Below are positions 15,931 to 24,303 of a stretch of DNA of 64,000 bases, in pieces (positions within the stretch are counted from its first letter, which is position 1; every line of letters begins with the position of its first letter). Below the pieces are notes generated by a model, which saw only the letters and a program-made list of their open reading frames with translations, had not been told where the DNA came from and did no database searches. Source of the DNA: Sinomonas notoginsengisoli (GTDB lineage Bacteria > Actinomycetota > Actinomycetes > Actinomycetales > Micrococcaceae); assembly GCF_021554725.1 (NCBI RefSeq), contig NZ_JAIZDP010000002.1, positions 248,001-312,000 on the forward strand, in the 5' to 3' direction. Both the position numbers and the translations under genes were made by a program.

Positions 15931-17474
15931 GCCGCGTCATCAGCGTCACAGGCGCCACCGGATACATCGGGGGCCGGCTCGTGCCGCGGCTCCTCGCCGC
16001 GGGCCACCGCGTCCGCGTCCTGACGCGGGACGCCGCGAAGCTCCGCGATGTGCCGTGGGGGCGCGACGTCGAGGTGGTCGTCGGCAGTCTCGACGACGCC
16101 GATGCGGCGAGCTCACTCTGCGACGGGGCGGAGGTGGTCTACTACCTCGTGCACTCGATGGGCGCACGCGGTGACGAGGACTTTGCCGCCCGGGAGCGTG
16201 CGTGCGCCGAAACACTCTCGGCAGCCGCCCAGGAGGCCGCAGTGCAGCGGATCATCTACCTCAGCGGCCTCAACCCCGGCGCAGGCCTCAGCCGCCACTT
16301 GGCCTCCCGGGCAGAAGTCGGGCGCATCCTCATGGAGTCGGGGGTCCCCACCGCCGTCCTCCAGGCCGGGCTCGTGATCGGCTCGGGCTCCGCGAGCTTC
16401 GAGATGGTCCGGCACCTCACCGACGTCCTGCCTGTGATGCCCGCTCCTCACTGGGTGCTCAACCGGGTCCAGCCCATCGCAGTGCGGGACGCGCTGCACT
16501 ATCTGGAAGCCGCCGCGGACCTCCCGGCCAACGTCAACCGGGCCTTCGACATTGGCGGGCCGGACGTCCTCACGTACGCGGACATGATGCGCGGCTATGC
16601 GCGCGCCAAGGGGCTGCGCGAGCCGGTCATCCTGGCCCTGCCCGTCCTCACGCCGTGGCTCGCGGCACAGTGGGTCAACCTCGTCACGCCGATCCCCCGG
16701 GCCTTGGCGATCCCCCTCGTGGAGTCGCTGCAGAACGACTGCGTGGTGCGCGAGCACGGCATCGACGAATTCGTACCGCGGCCCCCCGACGGTCTTACGG
16801 GCTACCAGAGGGCAGTCGAGCTTGCGCTGGGCAAGATCGAGCGGGGCGAGGTCGAGACGACGTGGGCCAGCTCCTCACCCTTGGACGCTCCCAGCGACCC
16901 GCTGCCGAGCGACCCCGACTGGTCTGGCGGGACCGTATTCACCGACCTGCGCACTACGGAGAGTTCCGCCTCGCCTGAGCGGCTGTGGTCCGTCGTGGAG
17001 GGGATCGGCGGGGAGAACGGCTGGTACTCGCTTCCCCTGGCGTGGGGCGTGCGGGGCTGGATCGATAAGCTCGCGGGTGGGGTCGGCCTGCGGCGGGGCC
17101 GCCGGAATCCACACCGGCTGCAGCTCGGTGAGGCCCTGGACTGGTGGAGGGTGGAGGCGCTCGAACCGGGGCGACTCCTGCGCCTGCGGGCGGAGATGCT
17201 CGTCCCGGGACGCGCGTGGCTCGAGATGACCGTGGAGCCCCGGCGTGGGGGCAGCGTCTACGCCCAGCGTGCCGTGTTCGTCCCCCAGGGGCTCGCCGGC
17301 CGGCTGTACTGGCTCGCCGTGCTGCCGTTCCACGGGATCATCTTCAGCACCATGGCCTCGCGTATCGCCGCCAGAGCCGAGACAGACCTGAAAGCCACCC
17401 CCGGGCAACCACGCACGGACGCAGCCCGGCGCCCAGCGCCCAGAACGCAGAGGAACACCACCCATGACTCGTAG
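15927..17474 (+). CDS. SDR family NAD(P)-binding protein with C-terminal DUF2867 domain
   Basis: A 515-residue two-domain protein. Residues 1-310 are an atypical short-chain dehydrogenase: VTGATGYIGGRLVPRLLAAG at the N terminus, then VYYLVHSMG and IYLSGLNPG. Residues about 335-495 are DUF2867: the WSVVEGIGGENGWYSLPLAW and WRVEALEPGRLLRLRAEM segments are typical, ending in WLAVLPFHGIIF. This fusion is common in actinobacteria; its substrate is unknown. GTG 15927 overlaps the previous stop, and its 3' end overlaps the MMPL start by 11 bases, indicating one operon. Confidence 0.85.
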   Translation: MSRVISVTGATGYIGGRLVPRLLAAGHRVRVLTRDAAKLRDVPWGRDVEVVVGSLDDADAASSLCDGAEVVYYLVHSMGARGDEDFAARERACAETLSAAAQEAAVQRIIYLSGLNPGAGLSRHLASRAEVGRILMESGVPTAVLQAGLVIGSGSASFEMVRHLTDVLPVMPAPHWVLNRVQPIAVRDALHYLEAAADLPANVNRAFDIGGPDVLTYADMMRGYARAKGLREPVILALPVLTPWLAAQWVNLVTPIPRALAIPLVESLQNDCVVREHGIDEFVPRPPDGLTGYQRAVELALGKIERGEVETTWASSSPLDAPSDPLPSDPDWSGGTVFTDLRTTESSASPERLWSVVEGIGGENGWYSLPLAWGVRGWIDKLAGGVGLRRGRRNPHRLQLGEALDWWRVEALEPGRLLRLRAEMLVPGRAWLEMTVEPRRGGSVYAQRAVFVPQGLAGRLYWLAVLPFHGIIFSTMASRIAARAETDLKATPGQPRTDAARRPAPRTQRNTTHDS

Positions 17475-19743
17475 GGCGCGATGGGTCCGATGGCTGCTCC
17501 CCGTGGGCCTCGTGGCCGTATGGTTCGCGCTGAGCGGCTTCGGCGGACCCACCTTCGGCAAGCTCTCCTCGGTCTCGAGCAATGACCAGGCATCGTTCCT
17601 GCCAGCAAGCGCGGAATCGACTGAGGTAAGGGCCTGGCAGGAGAAGTTCACCGCATCGAACGCGATTCCTGCGCTCGTGGTCGTGGAGAAGGACTCGCCA
17701 CTCAACCCGTCAGATCTTGCGGCCTTGGGCACCCTCTCGGGGAAGCTGAGTGCGGTCGAAGGGGTGGCTGCGCCCCCGGCAGGGGCGGCGTCGAGTGTCG
17801 CAGGGCCAATCCCCTCGAAGGATGGACTCGCTGCGCAATTCGTGGTCCCGATCGCGGACAGCGGGCGGTTGCGGGCCGTCGTCGCCTCGTTGCGCAATGC
17901 GGCCGCCGGGGTGCCCGACGGGATGAGGGCCTACGTGACGGGACCGGCTGGGCTGACGGCAGACCTCGTCTCGGCCTTCGGAGGGATCGATGGGATCCTG
18001 CTGCTCGTGGCGGGCGGCGCAGTCTTCGTGATCCTTGCCCTCGTCTACCGTTCGGTTGTCCTGCCGTTCGTGGTCCTCTTCGCCGCGGTCGCCGCCCTGT
18101 GCGGGGCTGTCCTCGCGGTGTACTGGCTGGCGCGCGCGGGATGGATCACCCTCAATGGGCAGAGCCAGGGCATCCTGTCGATCCTCGTGATCGGCGCCGC
18201 GACCGACTACGCCCTGCTCCTCGTGGCCCGCTACCGTGAGGCCCTCCATACCGTCGAGTCTCGGTGGGAGGCGATGCGCCGCGCCTGGCGGGCGGCCTTC
18301 GAACCCATCCTCGCCTCGGGGGCGACCGTGATCCTCGCCCTCCTGTGCCTCCTCTTCTCAGACCTGAACTCGAATCGGAGCCTAGGCCCGATCGCCGCTG
18401 TGGGCATCGGCTTCTCCCTGCTGTCCTCGCTCACGTTGCTGCCCGCCCTGCTCGTGCTCTTCGGACGGTCTGCGTTCTGGCCCCTGCGGCCCGCGCACGA
18501 CGCCGCGCACTCACCTGCGCGGCACACCGCACCGAGCGCGTGGGCCGCCGACTCCGCCAACGGCGCGAGTGGCCTCGAGGGAGTCCGTGGAGTGTGGCGC
18601 CGTGTCGGGACGCTCATCTCCCGCCGACCGCGGATCACGTGGGTCGCGGCGCTTGTGCTGCTCGTCCTCGGAGTGGCCGGCCTGCCCCAGCTCAAGGCCA
18701 ACGGAGTCGAGCAGACGCAGCTCGTCCTCACTGCCACGGACTCCGTGGCCGGCCAGAAGACCCTCGCGAGGCACTTCGACGCCGGCTCGGGCAGCCCTCT
18801 GGCGATCGTGGCCTCTGAGAGCACTGCTGATGCGGTCCTGAAGAAGGTCCAGGAGACGCCCGGGATTGCTTCCGCGGCCGTGTACACCGGGGCCGCGCGT
18901 CCCGGACCCGGCGCCCCGGGCGCTCCGGCGAGCGGCGCCGTCGTGCGCGACGGGCGGGTGCTCATCAACGCCGTGCTCGCGAATCAGCCCGACTCCCCCG
19001 AGGCCGAGCGCACGGTGACGGACCTCCGCTCCTCGCTGGACGCCGCCGACCCCGGCGCGCTCGTGGGCGGAGTGACCGCAATTGCCCTGGACACGAACGT
19101 GACCGCGCAGACCGACCTGCGCAAGATCATCCCGTTAGTCCTCGGGGTGATCCTCCTGGTGCTGATCCTGCTGCTGCGCTCGCTCGTGGCGCCGCTGATC
19201 CTCATCGGGTCCGTGGTGCTCTCGTACGCCGCCGCCCTCGGGGTCTCCGCGCTCGTGTTCAATAACGCCTTCGGGTTCCCCGGGGCCGATGCGACGGTAC
19301 CCTTGTTCGGTTTCGTGTTCCTCGTGGCCCTGGGCGTGGACTACAACATCTTCCTCATGACCCGGGTGCGGGAGGAGTCGCTCGCCCACGGCACGCGGCC
19401 CGGGATCCTGCGGGGCCTCGCCCTGACCGGAGGGGTGATCACGTCTGCGGGCGTCGTCCTCGCGGCGACGTTCGCCGCGCTGGGCGTCATCCCCATCCTG
19501 TTCCTCGTGCAGATCGCGTTCATCGTGGCGTTCGGCGTGCTCCTGGACACCGTGGTGGTGAGGTCCCTGCTCGTCCCGGCCGTGGCCTACGACCTCGGCC
19601 GTGCGATCTGGTGGCCGTCCCGCCTGGCATCGCAGGGACATGACCCCTCACCCCAGGGACATGACCCCTCACCCCAGGGACATGACCCCTCACCGCGGTC
19701 CGGGGCGAGCCTCACTCGGCAGTCTGCTTCGCCCAGAGGTTGA
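17464..19743 (+). CDS. MMPL-family (RND superfamily) transporter
   Basis: A 759-residue membrane exporter with two repeats of one plus five helices. Typical segments are SILVIGAATDYALLLVARYRE in the first half (proton-relay TM4) and FVFLVALGVDYNIFLMTRVRE in the second. Such proteins export lipids or related hydrophobic molecules. In C. glutamicum an MMPL gene lies within the crt operon; here it is in the divergent operon. Residues about 344-350 contain A-H-D-A-A encoded by the 14-mer core at 18493. The C terminus carries QGHDPSP three times, encoded by array B. The gene overlaps the convergent aldo/keto reductase by 32 bases. Confidence 0.9.
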   Translation: MTRRARWVRWLLPVGLVAVWFALSGFGGPTFGKLSSVSSNDQASFLPASAESTEVRAWQEKFTASNAIPALVVVEKDSPLNPSDLAALGTLSGKLSAVEGVAAPPAGAASSVAGPIPSKDGLAAQFVVPIADSGRLRAVVASLRNAAAGVPDGMRAYVTGPAGLTADLVSAFGGIDGILLLVAGGAVFVILALVYRSVVLPFVVLFAAVAALCGAVLAVYWLARAGWITLNGQSQGILSILVIGAATDYALLLVARYREALHTVESRWEAMRRAWRAAFEPILASGATVILALLCLLFSDLNSNRSLGPIAAVGIGFSLLSSLTLLPALLVLFGRSAFWPLRPAHDAAHSPARHTAPSAWAADSANGASGLEGVRGVWRRVGTLISRRPRITWVAALVLLVLGVAGLPQLKANGVEQTQLVLTATDSVAGQKTLARHFDAGSGSPLAIVASESTADAVLKKVQETPGIASAAVYTGAARPGPGAPGAPASGAVVRDGRVLINAVLANQPDSPEAERTVTDLRSSLDAADPGALVGGVTAIALDTNVTAQTDLRKIIPLVLGVILLVLILLLRSLVAPLILIGSVVLSYAAALGVSALVFNNAFGFPGADATVPLFGFVFLVALGVDYNIFLMTRVREESLAHGTRPGILRGLALTGGVITSAGVVLAATFAALGVIPILFLVQIAFIVAFGVLLDTVVVRSLLVPAVAYDLGRAIWWPSRLASQGHDPSPQGHDPSPQGHDPSPRSGASLTRQSASPRG
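18493..18506. repeat. HDAA element core in the MMPL gene
   Basis: The 14-base core GCGCACGACGCCGC is followed by GCACTCACC, close to the arm that follows the same core in the MFS-gene copy. It encodes PAHDAAHSPAR in the polar loop between the two halves of the transporter, where length is not conserved. Confidence 0.5.
19633..19695. repeat. Three near-identical 21-bp direct repeats (array B)
   Basis: Units at 19633-19653, 19654-19674 and 19675-19695 are identical except for the last base of the third. The core is AGGGACATGACCCCTCAC. In the MMPL frame each unit encodes seven residues (QGHDPSP), so the array extends that protein without a frameshift. It lies where MMPL and the aldo/keto reductase genes converge. 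Confidence 0.9.
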
Positions 19744-20749
19744 CGCCGGAATCGACGGCGTGCTGGTCGATGACGTTCAGCTCCGCCACCGTGAGGGGCG
19801 GCCCCGCGAGCGCGTCGAGGTTGGTGTCGAGCTGCTCGACGGAGGAGGCCCCGATGACCGCGGACGTCACGCGCGGGTCCCGCAGTGCCCACTGGAGGGC
19901 GAGCTGGGCGAGCTTCTGACCGCGGCTCTGGGCGATGCGGTTGAGCTCGCGGACGTGGTCCAGCGTGCGCTCGTCGAGGTGGTCGGACTTGATCGTGGAG
20001 CCCTCCCGGGCGGCGCGCGAGTCCTCGGGGATGCCCCTGAGGTAGCGGTCGGTGAGGACTCCCTGGGCGAGGGCCGTGAAGACGATGCACCCCATGCCCT
20101 GCGCGGCCAGCTCGTCGAGGAGGTCGGCCTCGATCCACCGGTTCAGCATCGAGTAGGAGGGCTGGTGGATGAGCAGCGGCGTGCCCAGGTCCCGGGCGAT
20201 CTCGGCCGCCTCGCGGGTCTTCGCCGCCGAATAGGACGAGATCCCCACATACAGCGCCCGGCCGGAGCGGACTGCGGCGTCGAGGGCCATCATGGTCTCC
20301 TCGATAGGTGTCTCCGGATCGAACCGGTGGCTGTAGAAGATGTCCACGTAGTCGAGGCCGAGCCGTTTGAGGGACTGGTCGATGCTCGCCAGCACGTACT
20401 TGCGGGACCCGCCGCCCTGTCCGTAGGGGCCGGGCCACATGTCCCACCCGGCCTTGGTGGAGATGATGAGCTCATCCCGGTACGGTGCGAAGTCATCCTT
20501 CAGGTAGCGGCCCATGTTCTCTTCGGCGCGGCCGTAGGGCGGGCCGTAGTTGTTCGCGAGGTCGAAGTGGGTGACGCCGCGGTCGAACGCCCTTCGAAGG
20601 ATGGCCCGCTGGGTCTCCTTCGGCCGGTCCTTGCCGAAGTTCTGCCACATCCCGAGCGAGAGGGCGGGCAGCTTGAGCCCGCTCCTGCCTGTGAAGCGGT
20701 ACTCCATGGTGTCGTAGCGGTTCTCGGCTGCCGTATAGGTCATCCCCAC
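19712..20749 (-). CDS. Aldo/keto reductase, L-glyceraldehyde 3-phosphate reductase-like
   Basis: A 345-residue (beta/alpha)8-barrel NADPH-dependent reductase. Catalytic tetrad residues are seen in FDLANNYG (Asp, Tyr), STKAGWDMWPGPYGQGGG (Lys) and YSHRFDPETP (His). The TKAGW...GPYGxGGSRKY region and VIGASSVEQLD are the signature of the YghZ/GPR group, which reduces L-glyceraldehyde 3-phosphate or methylglyoxal. ATG 20749 gives the standard length. Monocistronic, convergent with MMPL, with the 21-bp array at the junction. Confidence 0.9.
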   Translation of the reverse strand: MGMTYTAAENRYDTMEYRFTGRSGLKLPALSLGMWQNFGKDRPKETQRAILRRAFDRGVTHFDLANNYGPPYGRAEENMGRYLKDDFAPYRDELIISTKAGWDMWPGPYGQGGGSRKYVLASIDQSLKRLGLDYVDIFYSHRFDPETPIEETMMALDAAVRSGRALYVGISSYSAAKTREAAEIARDLGTPLLIHQPSYSMLNRWIEADLLDELAAQGMGCIVFTALAQGVLTDRYLRGIPEDSRAAREGSTIKSDHLDERTLDHVRELNRIAQSRGQKLAQLALQWALRDPRVTSAVIGASSVEQLDTNLDALAGPPLTVAELNVIDQHAVDSGVNLWAKQTAE

Positions 20750-20805
20750 AGCCTACGGGGGCTGGCCACGACGCGCCCCACCCTGCTCAACCATGATCCC
20801 CATCG

Positions 20806-21711
20806 TCAGCGGCGCAGCACTTCTGCGGCGCGCACCATCGCGTCGCCGACCTCCGCGAGTCCCGGCGAGTCGAGGGTCCATGACTGCCAGTACAGCTCGA
20901 GGTCCTCGCTCCATGAGGGGTCCAGCTCCACGAGCAGCCCGTCCGGGTCCTGCTGGTCCGGAACCATGCCCCACCCGAGCCCGGCCCATACGGCCTCGAC
21001 GTACTGCACCGAGTCGGGGATGAAGTGCTGTGGCGGCGTTGCCTCCGGCGCAACGCGTGCCAGGAGCGCGAGCTGGTGGCTGTCCTTGCGGTCGTACTGC
21101 ATCACCGGAGCGGCCGCGAGCGCCTCGGGCGTCGCCCCCGAGGGGAACCACCGCGCCACGAACTCGGCCGAGGCCTTGGCCCTGTACACCATCGTCCCCA
21201 GCGGCCGCACGCTGCACCCCTGCACCGGCCGCGGGTCCGCCGTCACTGCCCCGACGGCATCCCCGGAGCGCAGCAGGTCGGCGGTCGCGTGCTCGTCGTC
21301 GCGGAGAAGCTCGACGGCGATCCGTCCTCCCAGCGCGACCTCGCGGATCGCGTGCGGCAGCCAGGTGGCGATCGAGTCCGCGTTGGCCACGATCGGCACC
21401 CGCAGCCGCTCGGTGCCGGCGCCGCCCTCGTAACCCGGCCCGGCGGCGTCGTGCGCGTGGTCCGAACGGAGGGCGAGCAGCGCCTCGTCGGCGAGCAGGA
21501 GCAGCTGGCGTGCCGAGCGCAGGAGCCGCTCCCCCGCAGGCGTGGGCACCACGGGCTTGAGGCGCCGGACCAGAACGCTGCCCACGCTGCGTTCGAGTGC
21601 CTTGATCCGCTGGCTCACGGCGGAAGGCGTGATCCGCAACTCATCCGCGGCGGCCTCGAACGTCTCCTGGTCCACGACGGCGGCCAGCGCCCGCAGCTGC
21701 TCCAAGTCCAT
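20806..21711 (-). CDS. lysG: LysR family regulator of the ArgP/LysG type
   Basis: A 301-residue LysR-type activator. The HTH is residues 1-60 (LEQLRALAAVVDQETFEAAA, ITPSAVSQRIKALERSVG) and the effector domain starts with RVPIVANADSIATWL, the signature of LysG/ArgP proteins that sense lysine or arginine. Divergent to the LysE exporter, as in C. glutamicum. The hinge contains an insert HAHDAAGPGYEGGAG, encoded by an HDAA core (21443-21456). TAGAAT (21723-21718) ends six bases before the ATG and there is no ribosome-binding site, suggesting a leaderless mRNA. Confidence 0.88.
   Translation of the reverse strand: MDLEQLRALAAVVDQETFEAAADELRITPSAVSQRIKALERSVGSVLVRRLKPVVPTPAGERLLRSARQLLLLADEALLALRSDHAHDAAGPGYEGGAGTERLRVPIVANADSIATWLPHAIREVALGGRIAVELLRDDEHATADLLRSGDAVGAVTADPRPVQGCSVRPLGTMVYRAKASAEFVARWFPSGATPEALAAAPVMQYDRKDSHQLALLARVAPEATPPQHFIPDSVQYVEAVWAGLGWGMVPDQQDPDGLLVELDPSWSEDLELYWQSWTLDSPGLAEVGDAMVRAAEVLRR
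21443..21456. repeat. HDAA element core in the lysG gene
   Basis: The reverse complement of these bases is the exact 14-mer GCGCACGACGCCGC. It encodes A-H-D-A-A in the hinge between the HTH and the effector-binding domain, where related regulators are shorter. Confidence 0.5.
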
Positions 21712-21745
21712 GAAAAGATTCTAATGGAGGCTGAAAATGGGTTAG

Positions 21746-21774
21746 TTGATCTTCATATATTCGACCCGTACCGT
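21746..21774 (+). promoter_or_regulatory. lysE promoter, leaderless
   Basis: TTGATC (21746-21751), 17-base spacer, TACCGT (21769-21774), then six bases to the GTG start at 21781. The distance places the transcription start at or next to the start codon. LysG would be expected to bind just upstream, in the AT-rich stretch shared with its own promoter. Confidence 0.5.
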
Positions 21775-21780
21775 CGAAGA

Positions 21781-22386
21781 GTGTTCCTCTCCTACCTCGC
21801 CGGCCTCGGCGCGAGCTTGGGCCTCATTGTGGCGATCGGCGCTCAGAACGCGTTCGTGCTCCGACAGGGGATCAAACGCGAATGGGTGCTGGCCGTGGTG
21901 CTCGTGTGCGCCGCCAGCGACGCCATGCTCATCTTCTCCGGCGTCGCAGGGATCGGAGCCGTGGTGCAGGGGGCGCCGGCAGTCCTGCAGGTGATCCGTT
22001 GGGTGGGCGTTGCCTTCCTCGTGGCGTACGGGTTCTTCGCGGCAAAACGCGCACTGCGTCCCGGCACGCTGCACGCCGCCGAGGGCCGCGGCAACGGCAC
22101 ACTGTGGGCCACGCTCGGCACCGCCCTCGCGCTCACCTGGCTCAACCCGCACGTGTACCTCGACACGCTCGTGCTCCTCGGCTCGCTGGCCAATGCCCAG
22201 GGAGACGGCCGCTGGGCCTTCGGTGCCGGTGCCGCGACCGCGAGCGCCGTCTGGTTCCCCACCATCGGCTACGGGGCCCGGGCCCTGAGCGGCTTCTTCG
22301 CGCGCCCGGCCGCATGGCGGGTGCTGGACGGGTTCGTGGCCGCGCTCATGGTCAGCCTCGCGGCGATGCTCACCTTCAGTGGGTGA
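21781..22386 (+). CDS. lysE: LysE/ArgO family amino-acid exporter
   Basis: A 201-residue inner-membrane exporter with six hydrophobic segments. Near the N terminus GLIVAIGAQNAFVLRQGIKR is the LysE/ArgO signature, and TWLNPHVYLDTLVLLGS is the conserved Asn-Pro motif of the fifth region. Members export lysine or arginine when these accumulate, induced by the adjacent LysG/ArgP. GTG 21781 is used: it begins the family N terminus (VFLSYLAGLGASLG) and sits six bases after a -10 box. The upstream frame is antisense to lysG and not coding. Confidence 0.92.
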   Translation: MFLSYLAGLGASLGLIVAIGAQNAFVLRQGIKREWVLAVVLVCAASDAMLIFSGVAGIGAVVQGAPAVLQVIRWVGVAFLVAYGFFAAKRALRPGTLHAAEGRGNGTLWATLGTALALTWLNPHVYLDTLVLLGSLANAQGDGRWAFGAGAATASAVWFPTIGYGARALSGFFARPAAWRVLDGFVAALMVSLAAMLTFSG

Positions 22387-22531
22387 TCCACGGCAAGCCG
22401 CTGTCGAAGCGCACGGGCGCATCGGCCTGCGGCGCACCGTGGGCCGCAGGCCGGCGGCCCTCCTGGCTGCTTGCCATCCTCGGGACGGGGTAAGCACGCG
22501 GTATGAGTGCCCCACGACCAAGGAGGAAGCC

Positions 22532-23107
22532 GTGACCGCAGTTCCCGCAGGGCCTACCGAGCCGGACGTCGTCTCCATCCTCACGCGAGACCACCAAGAC
22601 ATGGTGGACCTGATAGAGACTATCGAGGAGGCCGGCGATCCAGCCCGTCGTCGCGATCTGGCGGACACCGTGATCGCCGAAGTGATGCGCCACGCCGTCG
22701 CCGAGGAGATGTACGTGTACCCCGCCATGGAGAAGCACATCCCCAACGGGACCGAAGAGGTCGAGCACGACAAGGGCGAGCACGCCGAACTCGTGCACCT
22801 CATGAAGCAGCTCGAGGCAGTCGACGCGGCGAACGCCGGGTTCATGCCGCTCGTCCAGGAGCTCGAGGAGAAGCTGCGCCACCACGCCCATGACGAGGAG
22901 TCCGAGCAGTTCCCGAAGCTGCGCGCCCACATCCCATACGACGATCTCGTCGAGATGGGCAAGAAGGTCGAGGGCGCCAAGAAGCTCGCCCCCACCCGCC
23001 CGCACCCGCACGCGCCGCACTCCGAGCTGTTCCACAAAACGGTGGGACCCGGCGTGGGAATGGTGGACCGCCTGCTGGACAAGCTCAGCGGACGTCACAC
23101 GGGCTGA
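22532..23107 (+). CDS. Hemerythrin domain protein
   Basis: A 191-residue cytosolic protein with a hemerythrin/HHE four-helix bundle for a di-iron centre. Ligand residues appear in RDHQDMVDLIE, MRHAVAEEMYVYP, DKGEHAELVHLM and HHAHDEESEQFP, in the usual order. Members in actinobacteria bind oxygen or peroxide or respond to oxidative and nitrosative stress. The tail HPHAPHSELFHK is His-rich. The GTG start has AGGAGG at 22521-22526. It stands alone and converges on the lactonase gene across array C. Confidence 0.9.
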   Translation: MTAVPAGPTEPDVVSILTRDHQDMVDLIETIEEAGDPARRRDLADTVIAEVMRHAVAEEMYVYPAMEKHIPNGTEEVEHDKGEHAELVHLMKQLEAVDAANAGFMPLVQELEEKLRHHAHDEESEQFPKLRAHIPYDDLVEMGKKVEGAKKLAPTRPHPHAPHSELFHKTVGPGVGMVDRLLDKLSGRHTG

Positions 23108-23120
23108 ACGGCCCCTTCAG

Positions 23121-23183
23121 AAAGCCTGGACCACCCGCCGACAAGCCCGGACTACCCGCCGGAAAGTTCGGACTACCCGGTGG
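23121..23183. repeat. Array of three 21-bp units at a convergent gene junction (array C)
   Basis: Units at 23121-23141, 23142-23162 and 23163-23183 share the core CGGACTACCCGCCG (first unit TGGACCACCCGCCG, third CGGACTACCCGGTG) preceded by AAG. The third unit contains the stop codon of the minus-strand lactonase. The core sequence differs from arrays A and B, but copy number and period are the same. Confidence 0.75.
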
Positions 23184-24228
23184 CCATGGGGCCGCACTCA
23201 ATCCAGAGCGGCCCCGAGCTGGTCCGCGCCCCGGACGCCTCTGACAGGGCCCCGTCCTGGTCGATCCGGTATGCCGTCACGTGATGCGAACCCTCGCCGG
23301 CCACCAGCAGGAACTGGCTGGAGGGGTCCACGGCCGTTCCGCACGGCTGATTCTCGGTCTCGATGCGGCCCAGGAACTCGAGCAGGCCCTCCCCGCGCAC
23401 CGCGAACCCTGCCACGGTGCTGGTGGAGCGCTCGGTCACGTACACGAAGCGCTCGTCGGGGGTGAGGCGCAGGTCAGCTGCCCAGATGACGTGCGGCCCC
23501 GGATCCGGCCTCTCGGCCGAGCGCACCTCGCCCGGCGCCAGGTCCAGCCCTTGGACGGCGGAAACGTGTTGGAGCAGGCTGAGCCGGCCTGTCTCGGCAG
23601 ACCGCTCGTAGACCGCGACCTCACCGGAAAGCTCGTGCACCACGTAGGCACGGTCGCCGGCCCGGTTCAGCCGGATGTACCTTGGCCCGGAGCCCTGCTC
23701 CGCGGCGACGTGGCCGCTCGGGGAGGTCGCGGCGTCGTGCGCCGCCTCCCCTAGACCGGACGGATCGAGCGCGAACCAGCTCACCCGGTCGTCGCCGAGG
23801 GAGGTCGCATAGAGGAACTGGCCGTCAGGGCTGACCACCGCACAGTGCGTGTTTCGCCCAGTCTGATAGGTGTGCACCGCGCCCGGCCTGCCCGGCAGGG
23901 GAACCAGGTCGAGCCGCCCTTCCCCGTACGATGCGCTGAACAGCGCGTCACCGCCCGGCGCCAGCGTGATGAAGCACGTCGAGGCCGGGAGCTTGCGCGC
24001 CTGGCCCTCCCCGCCGCCGTCCGCAGGGAGCACGACGACGCGCGGCGGCTCGCCGTTGCACGCGGCGCTAAGCGTGCCATCGGGACCGAAGGCAAGGGCG
24101 GCCACGCCGTCGAGCCCGGTGTGCCGGGTGAGCGGCTCGAGCTTGCCGCTCGCGGTATGGAGCGCGAGGAGGTCGACGGCGCCGGCTCCGGCGCAGGCGA
24201 TGGCGACGAGGGTTCGCTGGTCGGTCAC
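23173..24228 (-). CDS. Lactonase family protein (6-phosphogluconolactonase-type beta-propeller)
   Basis: A 351-residue seven-bladed beta-propeller of the cycloisomerase-2/YbhE family. Blade motifs repeat roughly every 45-50 residues: LAFGPDGTLSAACN, ALFSASYGEGRLD, VVSPDGQFLYATSLGDDRVS, RLTPDERFVYVTERS and VDPSSQFLLVAGEGSHH. Members hydrolyse 6-phosphogluconolactone or other lactones. Between two blades an extra segment EAAHDAATSPSG is encoded around the HDAA core at 23729. The GTG start is the only one giving the first blade (VAIACAGAGAVDLL). Convergent with hemerythrin. Confidence 0.8.
   Translation of the reverse strand: MTDQRTLVAIACAGAGAVDLLALHTASGKLEPLTRHTGLDGVAALAFGPDGTLSAACNGEPPRVVVLPADGGGEGQARKLPASTCFITLAPGGDALFSASYGEGRLDLVPLPGRPGAVHTYQTGRNTHCAVVSPDGQFLYATSLGDDRVSWFALDPSGLGEAAHDAATSPSGHVAAEQGSGPRYIRLNRAGDRAYVVHELSGEVAVYERSAETGRLSLLQHVSAVQGLDLAPGEVRSAERPDPGPHVIWAADLRLTPDERFVYVTERSTSTVAGFAVRGEGLLEFLGRIETENQPCGTAVDPSSQFLLVAGEGSHHVTAYRIDQDGALSEASGARTSSGPLWIECGPMATG
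23729..23742. repeat. HDAA element core in the lactonase gene
   Basis: Exact reverse complement of GCGCACGACGCCGC, followed on the coding strand by GACCTCCCCGAGCG, which matches most positions of the corresponding arm in the MFS-gene copy (CCGGTCACCCGAGCG). It encodes A-H-D-A-A-T-S-P in an inter-blade loop. Confidence 0.5.
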
Positions 24229-24303
24229 GGGCGGTCCGCCTTCCGGTGGGAGGTGTGTCCCCCGGTCCTACCCCGAACTCCCGCGCCGCACACGCAAGAG
24301 GCC

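Noticed and set aside
19633-19695. Possible CRISPR-like repeat array
   Set aside because: The 21-bp units are directly adjacent with no spacers, number only three, and are read in frame by the MMPL gene; no cas genes are present.
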